This document shows positions 28,160 through 37,258 of a stretch of 64,000 nt of DNA, in pieces. The notes under the pieces were generated by a model that was given only the letters and a program-made list of their open reading frames with translations, made no database searches and had not been told where the DNA came from. Source of the DNA: an uncultured Alphaproteobacteria bacterium (GTDB lineage: Bacteria > Pseudomonadota > Alphaproteobacteria > HIMB59 > GCA-002718135); the NCBI GenBank assembly GCA_902615625.1, contig CACMPM010000002.1, positions 1 to 64,000 of the forward strand, written 5' to 3'. Every line of letters begins with the position of its first letter. The stretch's first letter is position 1. The translations under genes and the position numbers were made by a program.

Positions 28160-29548
28160 TTAAGTACCACAAAAAGTTTCTAAAACTTTTTCACTTTCTA
28201 AAGGTGGGGTAGTATACTTTTTATTTTCTATTTTCTCATAAGGATTTTTCAGTATTTTTTCGAAATCATATAATTGACCGTAATTATTGCTATACACTTC
28301 ATTAATTATTTCTTCAATAATATGATTCCTAGGTATAATTTGAGGATTAACATTTTTAAACTTTCTTAATTTATTATTTTTATATTTTTCTTCCCAATTT
28401 TTAAAAATTTTTTTATCAAGAGCATTATTTTCTAAATCTAAAAATGTATTTGTATAATCAAGTTTATAAATATGCATCAAATCTAAAAATTCATTAACAA
28501 TTTCTTCATTATTATTATTTGTATCCAAATGTAATTTCATAGACATCATTGTTAACCAAGATTGATCAAATAATTTTTTATATTTATTTAATATATCTTC
28601 GATTTTTTTAATTGCCGTTTTTTCATTTGAATCAATTAAATCAAGAAAAGTTTCAGCAAATCTTGCTAAATTCCACAACGTTATTTTTGATTGATTTTCA
28701 AAAGAATATCTTCCCATTTTATCAATTGAGCTAAAAACTTTTTTTGGATTATATTCATCCAAATATGCTGCTGGACCATAATCTATAGTTTCACCAGATA
28801 AAGACATATTATCGGTATTCATAACACCATGAATAAAACCAACTCTCATCCAATCTACGACTAACTTAATTTGTAAATCACAGATTGTCTCATAAAATTT
28901 TAAATATTTATCATTATTATTGTCTATATAAGGATAAAGCCTTGAAATTGTATAGGATATAAAGTTTTGAAATTCCTCTCTATTTTTTAAAAGGCTTCCA
29001 AATTGAAAAGTTCCCACTCTAATATGCGAATTCGCAACTCTAATTAAAATTGCACCAGGCTCTAATCTATCACGCAATACATTTTCACCTGTAGTAATAA
29101 CAGCTAGTGCTCTGGTTGATGATATGCCAAGATTATGCATAGCTTCACTCAATATGTATTCCCTTATCATTGGACCTAGTGCAGCCTTTCCGTCTCCATT
29201 TCTAGAGTAGGGTGTCTGTCCTGATCCTTTTAACTGTATATCTACCCTTTGTTTATTATTAGTAATATGTTCACCAATAATTACAGCTCTACCATCGCCT
29301 AAAATTGTAAAATTTCCAAATTGATGTCCAGCATAAGCTTGAGAAAAGTAATTTTTATTTAATTTATTTTTTCCCAAAAGAATATTACACTTTTCATCAT
29401 CATCATATTTACTAAAATCTAAATTTAACTGCCTTGCAAGATCACTATTAAACAAAACTAATTTTTTATTACTAAAATTTTCAGGATTAACTTTACTATA
29501 AAAAATACTAGGTAATTTTGTATAACTATCTTGAAAATTCCAAACCAT
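28160..29548 (-). CDS. selO: SelO family protein adenylyltransferase (YdiU)
   Basis: Pseudokinase-fold enzyme that transfers AMP to protein Ser/Thr/Tyr residues and responds to oxidative stress. The 462 residues show AYAGHQFGNFTILGDGRA, the nucleotide-binding QLKGSGQTPYSRNGDGKAAL, IREYILSEAMHNLGI, and the active-site HGVMNTDNMSLSGETIDYGP. The C-terminus ends FCGT: the Cys three from the end is where animal SelO has selenocysteine and where a redox bond with the kinase-like domain controls activity. The gene stands alone in its orientation, abutting the M81 gene. Confidence 0.96.
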   Translation of the reverse strand: MVWNFQDSYTKLPSIFYSKVNPENFSNKKLVLFNSDLARQLNLDFSKYDDDEKCNILLGKNKLNKNYFSQAYAGHQFGNFTILGDGRAVIIGEHITNNKQRVDIQLKGSGQTPYSRNGDGKAALGPMIREYILSEAMHNLGISSTRALAVITTGENVLRDRLEPGAILIRVANSHIRVGTFQFGSLLKNREEFQNFISYTISRLYPYIDNNNDKYLKFYETICDLQIKLVVDWMRVGFIHGVMNTDNMSLSGETIDYGPAAYLDEYNPKKVFSSIDKMGRYSFENQSKITLWNLARFAETFLDLIDSNEKTAIKKIEDILNKYKKLFDQSWLTMMSMKLHLDTNNNNEEIVNEFLDLMHIYKLDYTNTFLDLENNALDKKIFKNWEEKYKNNKLRKFKNVNPQIIPRNHIIEEIINEVYSNNYGQLYDFEKILKNPYEKIENKKYTTPPLESEKVLETFCGT

Positions 29549-29618
29549 TTTGAATAAATATATATAAATTTTTTGAATTTAACATCTACAACTTTAGTAT
29601 ATAAGTGTTAAGTCAGCA

Positions 29619-30401
29619 ATGAATACCATAATTGATATAGTTAATCAGTCAAAACATCCAATAGATAGTGATGAATATATTCAATATTGCAATGATGAAA
29701 TTAAAAAAAATTCTATACTAATATTAAATGATTTTTTAACAAATAGCTGCCTAAATGAATTAATTACTGAAGCACATGGATTACAAGATCAAGCTTTCTA
29801 TTGTTCTCAAAATCATACTATCTTACTTAATAAACAAGATAAATTAAGTGCCTTGAATGATCCTTTAAATAGAGAGGTCGTAAGTGATAAAGGTTGTGTT
29901 CCTCATGATCTGTTAAATCAGCAATCAAAATTAAATATTTTATATCAATCAAATATTTTTAAAAATTTTTTAAAAGGTGTCTTAAATTTAAAAGATATTT
30001 ATCCATACAGTGATACCTTATCTTCCATAAATTATAATTATTATCAAAAATCACAACAGCTAGGATGGCATTTTGATAATGCATCATTTGCTATCACTTT
30101 AATGATACAATCATCAGATAATGGTGGTGAGTTTGAATATGTTAGTAAAGGTAGAAATTTTTCAGAAAACTATATCGATAAATCATATATTAAAGATATT
30201 TTAGATAGAAAAATTTCAGCACAAAAAGCTAATGTTGATTCCGGTACTCTTATATTATTTTATGGTAGAAATTATTTGCATCGTGTAACACCAGTAGAGT
30301 CAGAAAAACCAAGAATATTAGTAACACTAAATTATAATGAAGAGGAAGGTACAATGCTCTCAGAAAATGCAAGATTAACATTTTTTGGTAGAATTAACTA
30401 A
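29619..30401 (+). CDS. 2-oxoglutarate/Fe(II)-dependent oxygenase (HalD/ArpA-like)
   Basis: A 260-residue cupin-fold oxygenase. The iron triad is visible: His151-x-Asp153 in GWHFDN and His221 in YLHRVTPV; Arg232 (KPRILVTL) would bind 2-oxoglutarate. The arrangement, with DNGGEFEYV after the HxD, resembles the HalD/ArpA group that includes the amino-acid halogenase BesD. Because the Asp ligand is present, where BesD-type halogenases have Gly, hydroxylation rather than halogenation is predicted. The substrate is unknown; a free amino acid or small metabolite is plausible. It overlaps the convergent TupA-like gene by four bases. Confidence 0.85.
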   Translation: MNTIIDIVNQSKHPIDSDEYIQYCNDEIKKNSILILNDFLTNSCLNELITEAHGLQDQAFYCSQNHTILLNKQDKLSALNDPLNREVVSDKGCVPHDLLNQQSKLNILYQSNIFKNFLKGVLNLKDIYPYSDTLSSINYNYYQKSQQLGWHFDNASFAITLMIQSSDNGGEFEYVSKGRNFSENYIDKSYIKDILDRKISAQKANVDSGTLILFYGRNYLHRVTPVESEKPRILVTLNYNEEEGTMLSENARLTFFGRIN

Positions 30402-31192
30402 TTATGATTAAAGAAAAATAATTGTTTTCCATTTACTCGATAATTATTAATCAATTGTTTTGCTTCTTCTGATGTAATCCAATCAATATATTTTTTAGCT
30501 TCTTCAATATTTAAATTGTTATTTATCTTATTGCTTACTAAAATTATTCCATATTGATTAAATAATGGCGGTAAATTTTCACAGACAATTTGTAGATTTT
30601 CTTTTTTATTAAAAGCTATCCAAGTGCTACGATCACTAAGAGTGTAAGCATTTTTTTGATTAGCTATTAATAATGTTGATCCCATTCCCTGACCAACACT
30701 GAGATACCAATTTTCTTCAAATGGTACTCTTATATTTGATAATTCCCAAAGTTCCCTTTCTTTTTTATGCGTACCACTCTCATCACCTCTAGATACAAAT
30801 AACAATTTTGATTTTTTAATTTCAATCATTTTGTTTTCAATTGAAGAGCATGTTTTTTTATCTTTTTTCGGTCCTATCAAGACAAAATCATTATACATCA
30901 AATCATGTCTAAGAATGCCATACCCATTATTCATAAATTCTAGTTCTGATTTTTTATGGTGAACTAATAAAATTTCAACATTGCCATCCATTGCAACTTT
31001 AATTGCCTGCCCTGTTCCAAGAGATAATGCCCTAACTTTTGTCTGATATTTATTTTCAAATTTTTTGTTAATATATTCTAATAAGCCCGTATCGTGAGTA
31101 GAAGTAGTGCTAGCTATGGTTATATATTTATTATTTGCAAGAGCACTCTTTATAAAGAATATTAAACTAAATATTAATAAAACTCTAATCAT
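30398..31192 (-). CDS. TupA-like tungstate/anion ABC-type substrate-binding protein (orphan)
   Basis: A 264-residue periplasmic protein with a signal peptide (about residues 1-19, ending SALA). Its mature start ITIASTTSTHDTGLLEYI matches the TupA/PstS-like binding fold, where the TTST stretch contacts the oxyanion. GTGQAIKVAMDGNVEILLVHHK and SRGDESGTHKKERELW also match TupA. Tungstate is the typical ligand but molybdate or another anion is possible. No permease or ATPase gene is adjacent; neighbours are an oxygenase and an unknown small gene. Confidence 0.87.
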   Translation of the reverse strand: MIRVLLIFSLIFFIKSALANNKYITIASTTSTHDTGLLEYINKKFENKYQTKVRALSLGTGQAIKVAMDGNVEILLVHHKKSELEFMNNGYGILRHDLMYNDFVLIGPKKDKKTCSSIENKMIEIKKSKLLFVSRGDESGTHKKERELWELSNIRVPFEENWYLSVGQGMGSTLLIANQKNAYTLSDRSTWIAFNKKENLQIVCENLPPLFNQYGIILVSNKINNNLNIEEAKKYIDWITSEEAKQLINNYRVNGKQLFFFNHN

Positions 31193-31251
31193 AAACTTGA
31201 TACATCATATAGTACTTACTAAATATATTTATATATTTTGAAAGGACAGTT

Positions 31252-31437
31252 ATGAAAATTATTAAAGTTTTGGAAAAAACTGAATTAGTTATAGTCGATT
31301 TAGAGGTAAATCTAGGTAAAGAAAAAAGGAATGGCTTAACATTATGCGTTAAATATAATGGTGATTATTACCCATTAAATACTGCACATGATGGAAGACC
31401 AATTTTAATGAATAAAGAGAATGTTATTAAAAATTAA
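31252..31437 (+). CDS. Small protein of unknown function
   Basis: A 61-residue protein preceded by a good ribosome-binding site (GAAAGGA) eight bases before the ATG. It has a charged, mixed alpha/beta composition (KTELVIVDLEVNLGKEKRNG) and a YYPLNTAHDGRPIL stretch. There is no signal peptide or membrane helix. I recognise no family. It is divergent from the TupA-like gene and overlaps the convergent DUF3147 gene by 11 bases. Confidence 0.6.
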   Translation: MKIIKVLEKTELVIVDLEVNLGKEKRNGLTLCVKYNGDYYPLNTAHDGRPILMNKENVIKN

Positions 31438-31774
31438 AGTTAAATTTTTTAATTATAAACATGAAAATTGCATAAGCTATTGCAGTACTGATTATTGAAA
31501 CAATTAGTGAAAAAACAAAATTTTGTTTAAATTTCAGCAGAATAGGTAAAACAATAAAAAAAACAAAAGAAGGAATACTCATAACAAGTGTACTATAAGA
31601 TAACTCTATTACTTTTTGATAATCTTTTGTGTCCCAATATAACCATATAAAAGCTAATAAAGATGTTAATGGTAAGGAAACAATTACTGCAGCAGTCCAA
31701 GTATATTTTTTTGCTATTTCAGATACTGCAACAATTATAATAGCACTTATTATAGTTTTAAGAAAAAAATACAT
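31427..31774 (-). CDS. DUF3147-like small membrane protein
   Basis: A 115-residue protein with four predicted membrane helices (IISAIIIVAVSEIA; AAVIVSLPLTSLLAFIWLYW; SIPSFVFFIVLPILL; FVFSLIVSIISTAIAYAIFMFII). The N-terminal ISAIIIVAVSEIAKK with SLPLTSLLA resembles DUF3147 proteins, whose function is unknown. It shares one base with the stop of the preceding EamA gene, so the two are co-translated and may act together. Confidence 0.7.
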   Translation of the reverse strand: MYFFLKTIISAIIIVAVSEIAKKYTWTAAVIVSLPLTSLLAFIWLYWDTKDYQKVIELSYSTLVMSIPSFVFFIVLPILLKFKQNFVFSLIVSIISTAIAYAIFMFIIKKFNFNF

Positions 31775-32634
31775 TATTTACTCACATTTGTTCTTGTAGC
31801 TATATAGACACCAAATGTACAAATTAATAGTCCAATAATATCAATTATAAATAATTTTTCCTCTAAAACAAACCAAGCCATTACAGCAGTAGTTGGAGGA
31901 ACAAGGAAAAAAAGACTGCTAGTTTTAGAAGCTGTTCCATTTTTTATTAGATACATTAGTATTGCGTACGCTCCAAAAGACACCATAATGATTTGCCACG
32001 ATATTGATAAAATAAAACGTGTATCAAAATTAATAAATGATATTTCAAAAAAAAGTGAAATTATAAATAAAAATATTCCAGCACTTAATGCTTGATAAAA
32101 ATTATTAACTGAAAGACTGATTTCATGAGTAAATTTTTTTTGCCAAATAGTAGCTGATGTTGCTCCTAGAAGCGCAACAATAGATGCAATAACACCAATT
32201 GTCGGGATTTCAGTTCCAATTTCATAACCTATAACTAATATAGTGCCTAAAAAACCAAAAAATATTCCTATCCATTGCGTAAAAGTAACTTTTTCTTTTA
32301 AGATAGGTCCACTTAGAATATTTGTTAAAATAGGTTGGAGGCATACAATTAACGCAGATAATGTTGCAGTAAGTCCCATAGAATAAGAAAAAAATACTCC
32401 ACCTAAATAAAATCCATGAAAAAGAATTCCAGTAATCATAGCTTGAAAGATTAAATTTCGATTTATTCTTATTCTTTCTCTAAAAATAAAAGAAAAAATT
32501 AAAAAAAATGCACTTACAATACAAAACCTAAAACATAGTGCTGCAAAAGGGCTTGCTGATTGCACAATAAATTGACCACTTATAAAAGCACTACTCCAAA
32601 AAAAGATAAATAGATATGAAAGATATAGGTTCAT
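31774..32634 (-). CDS. EamA/DMT family transporter
   Basis: Ten-helix drug/metabolite transporter of 286 residues with the two-fold EamA repeat (residues about 5-140 and 150-280). The C-terminal half begins GVIASIVALLGATSATIWQKKF and ends in the usual IDIIGLLICTFGVYIATR. It is probably an exporter of amino acids or other small metabolites; the substrate cannot be read. It is one of four EamA genes within 6.4 kb and is translationally coupled to the DUF3147 gene. Confidence 0.93.
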   Translation of the reverse strand: MNLYLSYLFIFFWSSAFISGQFIVQSASPFAALCFRFCIVSAFFLIFSFIFRERIRINRNLIFQAMITGILFHGFYLGGVFFSYSMGLTATLSALIVCLQPILTNILSGPILKEKVTFTQWIGIFFGFLGTILVIGYEIGTEIPTIGVIASIVALLGATSATIWQKKFTHEISLSVNNFYQALSAGIFLFIISLFFEISFINFDTRFILSISWQIIMVSFGAYAILMYLIKNGTASKTSSLFFLVPPTTAVMAWFVLEEKLFIIDIIGLLICTFGVYIATRTNVSK

Positions 32635-32694
32635 TATAAATAATAATTCTATTCTTTATTTATAAATGTTATGAAAATTTATTCATAGAATAAA

Positions 32695-33096
32695 ATGCTT
32701 AGCAATAAAATCAATTTTTTTTGTCCAAATTGTAGTTCAGATAAATATATTGGTAAAACTACTATAGGAAAAAAATATAAAGATGAACCATATAAAAATG
32801 TAACATCTGAAATACAATGCGCTAAGTGTTTTATGGATATTCCATCAATTATTTCAGAAAATATATCGCTAGATAAGCAAAATGAAATGTCCAAATTGTG
32901 GAATGAAATATATAAACCATCACATAAAGAAAATGCTGCACAATGTTCAAAATGTTTTAGGTATTATTGGGAAATTGAAAAATATTTATCTGAAAATAAT
33001 ATTTCTGCAAAAGACATTTTCTATCAAACTTATAATCCTAAAAAATCAATTGGAGATTTAATTTGTAAGATTTGTGATCCATCATCTTTTAAATAA
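32695..33096 (+). CDS. Protein of unknown function with four CxxC zinc-ribbon motifs
   Basis: A 133-residue protein with four CxxC pairs (FFCPNC, IQCAKC, AQCSKC, LICKIC), enough for two zinc sites. The middle is predicted helical (KQNEMSKLWNEIYKPS). It has no signal peptide. The pattern suggests two zinc ribbons and a structural, nucleic-acid-binding or assembly role, but I recognise no named family. It precedes an EamA transporter gene by five bases on the same strand. Confidence 0.75.
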   Translation: MLSNKINFFCPNCSSDKYIGKTTIGKKYKDEPYKNVTSEIQCAKCFMDIPSIISENISLDKQNEMSKLWNEIYKPSHKENAAQCSKCFRYYWEIEKYLSENNISAKDIFYQTYNPKKSIGDLICKICDPSSFK

Positions 33097-33101
33097 AATT
33101 A

Positions 33102-33965
33102 ATGTTAGCATATATTCTTAATATATCAGGCTGGCTGCTATTACCTTTCATGGATGGTATTGCAAAATATCTATCTTCAGAAATACATTTCATACAAGTT
33201 GTTTGGGGTAGATATTTTTTTATGCTTTTAGTTAGTTTTCCACTAGCATTTATATTTTTTAGAAAAGAAATTAGTTTTCCTAAAACAATTTCAGTACAGC
33301 TATTTAGAAGTTTTTTTTTATTTTTATCTACAATATTTTTCTTTTATGCAATTTCAATTATAACTTTAGCAGAAGCTTTAACCCTTGCCTTTATCTCTCC
33401 AATAATAGTGACAATATTATCATTTTTTTATTTAAAAGAAAAAGTTGGAATTCATCGATGGACTGCAGTTTTGATTGGGTTTTTTGGTGTTATGATCATC
33501 ATAAGGCCAGGTTTTATAGAAATTAATTTTGCATCTTTTTCAGCTATTGCTGCTGGAATTTCATACGCTTTTTATATAATTTATACTCGAAAATTATCTT
33601 TTACAGATAGTGCTGTTGTTACTTTGCTTTTTACAGGTATCGTAGGTTGTATTTTTATTTCTCTTGTTGTTCCTTTTTACTGGATAAATTTAGAATTAAG
33701 ACAATTATTATTACTCATTTCATTAGCTTCAATAGGAACTTTAGGACATTTTTTTATAATTCTTTCTTTAAGACTTGGAGAAGCTTCTAAACTAGCTCCT
33801 TTAGGCTATTTTGAGATCTCCACAAATATACTTGTTGGATATGCCTTCTTTGGTGATTTGCCTGATATTTGGATTTATTTAGGATTATCTTTGATTGTTT
33901 TTAGTGGTATTTATATTTTTATTAGAGAAAGAAAAGAGATTAAAAAAACTAATTTGTTTTTCTAG
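33102..33965 (+). CDS. EamA/DMT family transporter
   Basis: A 287-residue, ten-helix transporter. FLKEKVGIHRWTAVLIGFFGVMIIIRPG at the end of the first repeat and IYIFIRERKE at the end of the second make it a close relative of the protein at 37259-38170. This subgroup includes proteins annotated as S-adenosylmethionine uptake transporters, but substrate assignment by sequence alone is unsafe. Its 3' end overlaps the convergent EamA gene by 17 bases. Confidence 0.93.
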   Translation: MLAYILNISGWLLLPFMDGIAKYLSSEIHFIQVVWGRYFFMLLVSFPLAFIFFRKEISFPKTISVQLFRSFFLFLSTIFFFYAISIITLAEALTLAFISPIIVTILSFFYLKEKVGIHRWTAVLIGFFGVMIIIRPGFIEINFASFSAIAAGISYAFYIIYTRKLSFTDSAVVTLLFTGIVGCIFISLVVPFYWINLELRQLLLLISLASIGTLGHFFIILSLRLGEASKLAPLGYFEISTNILVGYAFFGDLPDIWIYLGLSLIVFSGIYIFIRERKEIKKTNLFF

Positions 33966-34803
33966 TTGTTTGATAAATAAATATTGTAACAGATCCAAGC
34001 AGTAGGGCTCCTCCTATAATTGTATTTAGAGGAGGTATTTCATTTATAACAAACCAAACCCAAGCAGTACCTAAAACACTTTCTAATAAAAATATTAGAG
34101 CCACTTCGTGTGCTGGAGCAAATTTAGGAGAAATTGTCAAAATCATAAATGGAATGGGTAGTATTAATAAGCACATTATAAAAAGAAATATAATTTGATC
34201 ATTATTTAAATTAAAGTTAATTCCAAAAGGTAGAGCGTAAATAGCTGATATTAAACATCCTAATAAACACGCTGGTACCAAATCTTTATTTTTAAATAAT
34301 CTAACAAGAACCATACTAAAACCCATTCCTATTGCTACAATTAGAGCCATAATATCTCCGTATAATCCTGTACTTGTAAAGCTTCCTATTCCAATGATTA
34401 TCATTGCAAGCATAGATATTAAAATTACTATCCATGTAAAAAGACTTGGTATTTCTTTAAGTATAATAACTGAAAATAATGCAGCAAAAATGGGAGCTGA
34501 TGCAATGAGAACCAATGTATTAGCTACAGCAGTATTTTGAATTGAATACACAAAACAAATATGAGTTATAGCATAGAGAATAGCATAGATTAAACCTGGT
34601 ACTCCAATTAGATAAAATGATTTAAGAAAAGATCTTTTATAAGTATAAACAAGAAAAATTAATATTGTAACAATTGGTAGAGCGCTTCTATAAAATATTA
34701 GACTAAAATCATCTAAATTTATTAATCTAATAAATAAACTATCAGGGCTAAGAATTAAAACTCCAATAAATGATAGTATAAGGCCTTTATTTCTTGCTTT
34801 CAT
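33949..34803 (-). CDS. EamA/DMT family transporter
   Basis: A 284-residue transporter with ten hydrophobic segments. Helix 1 contains LSFIGVLILSPDSLFIRLI, and the end of repeat two (LLESVLGTAWVWFVINEIPP, then TIIGGALLLGSVTIFIYQTTRK) is typical. It differs clearly in sequence from its convergent neighbour and is not a recent duplicate. The substrate is unknown. Confidence 0.93.
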   Translation of the reverse strand: MKARNKGLILSFIGVLILSPDSLFIRLINLDDFSLIFYRSALPIVTILIFLVYTYKRSFLKSFYLIGVPGLIYAILYAITHICFVYSIQNTAVANTLVLIASAPIFAALFSVIILKEIPSLFTWIVILISMLAMIIIGIGSFTSTGLYGDIMALIVAIGMGFSMVLVRLFKNKDLVPACLLGCLISAIYALPFGINFNLNNDQIIFLFIMCLLILPIPFMILTISPKFAPAHEVALIFLLESVLGTAWVWFVINEIPPLNTIIGGALLLGSVTIFIYQTTRKTN

Positions 34804-34871
34804 AAATACTTGAAAATAAATAGATTATTATTATTTCTATCAGTATCGTTCTTTAATTCACACTTGTTTTT

Positions 34872-35279
34872 ATGAAAAAATTACTTTTTTTATGTTTAAT
34901 TTTTTTGTCACTAAATACTAATGCTCTAGATTCAAATAAATTAATAAATCTTGATGATTTAAAAATCCTTTTTGATTTTCAAAAAAATGATTGGAATGAA
35001 AATGTTCTTTTTTTGGTGAAAAAGAATTCATTTTCTAAAATAGATAATGACTCAGATATATATTATTTAAAAACAATATTTAATGATGTCGAAATAATTA
35101 CAATGCCAATATTTTTTAATAACATTGTTGAAAAAATAAATTTTGAGTATATTTTTAATGATCATAATAAAAAAAATTTAAAAATTATTAATAATCATTT
35201 TAATTCACTCAAAAATTTTTGTTTTGAATATTTCGATAAAGATCACAATATACAAGTAGTTGTTTCTAAATGTGATTAA
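34872..35279 (+). CDS. Secreted protein of unknown function
   Basis: A 135-residue protein with a clear signal peptide (KKLLFLCLIFLSLNTNALDS, cleavage after about residue 19). The mature part is rich in Asn, Asp and Phe, with a C-terminal Cys pair (NFCFEYF, SKCD) that could form a disulfide in the periplasm. No family is recognised. It overlaps the convergent deacetylase gene by four bases. Confidence 0.65.
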   Translation: MKKLLFLCLIFLSLNTNALDSNKLINLDDLKILFDFQKNDWNENVLFLVKKNSFSKIDNDSDIYYLKTIFNDVEIITMPIFFNNIVEKINFEYIFNDHNKKNLKIINNHFNSLKNFCFEYFDKDHNIQVVVSKCD

Positions 35280-36184
35280 TTAAAAACTATCGATGTAGCT
35301 TTAAAAATTAAACTATGTCTTTTGGCTAACTCTAATTTATCATTTGAATAACCACCACCTATTACTGTCGCAATAGGAATTGATTTATTTTTAAAAAATT
35401 CTAGTACTGTAAGATCTCTTTTTAATAATCCTTCAGTTGTTATTTTTAAATTTCCTAATTTATCATTTTTATGAATATCAACCCCTGTATCAAAAATTAC
35501 TAATTCAGGATTAAAATTTTTTAAACAACTATTAAGTGATTGATTTAATATTTCTAAATACTCATCATCTTCTAAATTATCATCTAATTCAACATCCATA
35601 TCACTTATTGATTTTCTAAAGGGAAAGTTATTTTTACAATGAATAGAACATGTAAATATTTTATCATTACTCTTAAGGATTGAAGCGGTACCATCACCTT
35701 GATGCACATCAGTGTCAAAAATTAATATTTTTTTTACTTGATGGGTTCTTATTAAATGTAATGAAGCATAAGCCAAATCGTTAAAAACACAGTATCCCGA
35801 ACCAAAATCCCTATGACTATGGTGTGTGCCACCTGCTAAATGATTTGCTATACCATTTTTAATTGCTTCTTTGCATGTTAATAGAGTTCCATTAACTGCT
35901 AAAAAGGAACGATTAGAAAGTGTTTCTGACCATTTAAAACCCAATCTTCTTATTTCTTTATCGGATAAAGTACCATTTTTAATTTTTAATACATAATCTA
36001 AATCATGACATATAGAAACTTCATCAACACTTGCTTTTTGAGGACTTAGAATTTTAGCACGATGATAAAAATCTGAAGTTTTTAATTCATTATATAAATC
36101 TGAAAACTTACTGGCAGTAAATTTATGATTTTCAGGCAGAGGAATGTCATAATCTTCGTGTGTTACCCAACTGATTTTTTTCAT
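35276..36184 (-). CDS. Histone deacetylase-family hydrolase (class II/acetylpolyamine-type)
   Basis: A zinc hydrolase of 302 residues of the arginase-deacetylase fold. Catalytic histidines lie in GGTHHSHRDFGSGYCVFNDLAYA. The zinc ligands appear in IFDTDVHQGDGT, with a further Asp in VIFDTGVDIHKNDKLG. Bacterial members remove acetyl groups from polyamines, acetoin-related compounds or other amides. No partner gene pins down the substrate; nearby are EamA exporters and a PhyH-type oxygenase. Confidence 0.93.
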   Translation of the reverse strand: MKKISWVTHEDYDIPLPENHKFTASKFSDLYNELKTSDFYHRAKILSPQKASVDEVSICHDLDYVLKIKNGTLSDKEIRRLGFKWSETLSNRSFLAVNGTLLTCKEAIKNGIANHLAGGTHHSHRDFGSGYCVFNDLAYASLHLIRTHQVKKILIFDTDVHQGDGTASILKSNDKIFTCSIHCKNNFPFRKSISDMDVELDDNLEDDEYLEILNQSLNSCLKNFNPELVIFDTGVDIHKNDKLGNLKITTEGLLKRDLTVLEFFKNKSIPIATVIGGGYSNDKLELAKRHSLIFKATSIVFN

Positions 36185-36239
36185 AAATTTGCCTCTTTTT
36201 AACTCAATTTATGCCTAAATTAATTTGTACATAGATTAT

Positions 36240-36306
36240 GTGGCACTAATCTACCAATATATATTTAGTGAGTAAATGTATTCTATCCATAAAGAATTAG
36301 TGTCAC
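36240..36306. repeat. Spaced inverted repeat upstream of the PhyH-like gene
   Basis: GTGGCACTAAT at 36240-36250 and ATTAGTGTCAC at 36296-36306 match as inverted copies at 10 of 11 positions, separated by 45 bases, in the gap between divergent genes. They could be two operator half-sites or a hairpin base. The rest of the 232-base gap shows nothing I can support. Confidence 0.35.
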
Positions 36307-36416
36307 AACCAATATGGAATTTGTTTTAATATTTGATTTATTAATTATTTGTTTAATTGGTTTTTTTATTGTCAATTTTTATTGAATTAATAATCAATTT
36401 AAATAATATTTTGAGA

Positions 36417-37196
36417 ATGAAAGATCTTTATGATCGAAATGGCTATTTTTCACCATTAAAAATTTATAATGCAAAAGAAGCAAATTTTTTTAGAAATAAA
36501 TTAGAAGATTCAGAAAAAAAATTAGGTAAACTTCATTATATTGTGAAAACTTATACAATAATGAAATGGGTGTATGAAATAGCAACTAATCAAATTTTGC
36601 TTGATTTTGTCGAAGAAATAATTGGTAAAAATATATTGTTATATAATGCAACTTTTATAATAAAAGAACCAAACACTAAAACACACGTAAGTTGGCATCA
36701 AGATCTTACCTATTGGGGTTTTGATAATAATGAAAAACAAGTAAGTGCATGGCTTGCTTTATCCAAAGCTAATGATCAAAGTGGTTGTATGCAAATGATT
36801 CCAGGTTCCCATAAAAATGGATTTTTTGAACATCATTCAACTGAAGATAATAATAATGTTTTATCTAGGGGTCAAACTGTAAAAGATATTGATATAAATA
36901 AAGCGGTATCATGTCCGTTAGAACCAGGTGAAGTTTCATTTCATCATGGTCTAACATTACACGCATCTCAACCTAATTTTAGTAATGACAGAAGAATAGG
37001 TTTAAATTTTCAATTTATTTCTCCTGATATGAAACAACTAAAAAGCAAAAATGATAGTGCTATTTGTGTAAGAGGAGAAGATAAGTATAAAAATTTTAAG
37101 ACAGATCAAGTAGCTAAAGATGACTTTGATCATGAAGCCTATCAACATCTTTTAGTATTAAATAACCATTATAATGAAACAATAAGAAAAAATTGA
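36417..37196 (+). CDS. Phytanoyl-CoA dioxygenase (PhyH) family oxygenase
   Basis: 2-Oxoglutarate/Fe(II) oxygenase. I start at ATG 36417 (MKDLYDRNGYFSPLKIY, the usual family opening), giving 259 residues; an upstream in-frame start would add a hydrophobic stretch not seen in relatives. The iron ligands are His94-x-Asp96 (SWHQDLTYWG) and His182 (FHHGLTLHAS), with Arg193 (DRRIGLNFQF) for 2-oxoglutarate. GCMQMIPGSHK is the family's core. Substrates of bacterial members range from ectoine to alkyl compounds; this one is unassigned. Confidence 0.92.
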   Translation: MKDLYDRNGYFSPLKIYNAKEANFFRNKLEDSEKKLGKLHYIVKTYTIMKWVYEIATNQILLDFVEEIIGKNILLYNATFIIKEPNTKTHVSWHQDLTYWGFDNNEKQVSAWLALSKANDQSGCMQMIPGSHKNGFFEHHSTEDNNNVLSRGQTVKDIDINKAVSCPLEPGEVSFHHGLTLHASQPNFSNDRRIGLNFQFISPDMKQLKSKNDSAICVRGEDKYKNFKTDQVAKDDFDHEAYQHLLVLNNHYNETIRKN

Positions 37197-37258
37197 TATT
37201 TATTTATTAGAATCTGAAATAAGAAATCTAAAAATTAACTTCTATTTAATCAAATCAT

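Noticed and set aside
29619-30401. BesD-type radical halogenase
   Set aside because: The overall pattern is similar, but the HxD aspartate ligand (Asp153) is present; halogenases of this kind have Gly there to open a halide site.
36314-36385. A 23-residue hydrophobic frame (MEFVLIFDLLIICLIGFF...) before the PhyH-like gene
   Set aside because: No ribosome-binding site, and T-rich DNA readily encodes hydrophobic runs; there is no packing or coupling evidence such as supports the other small ORFs.
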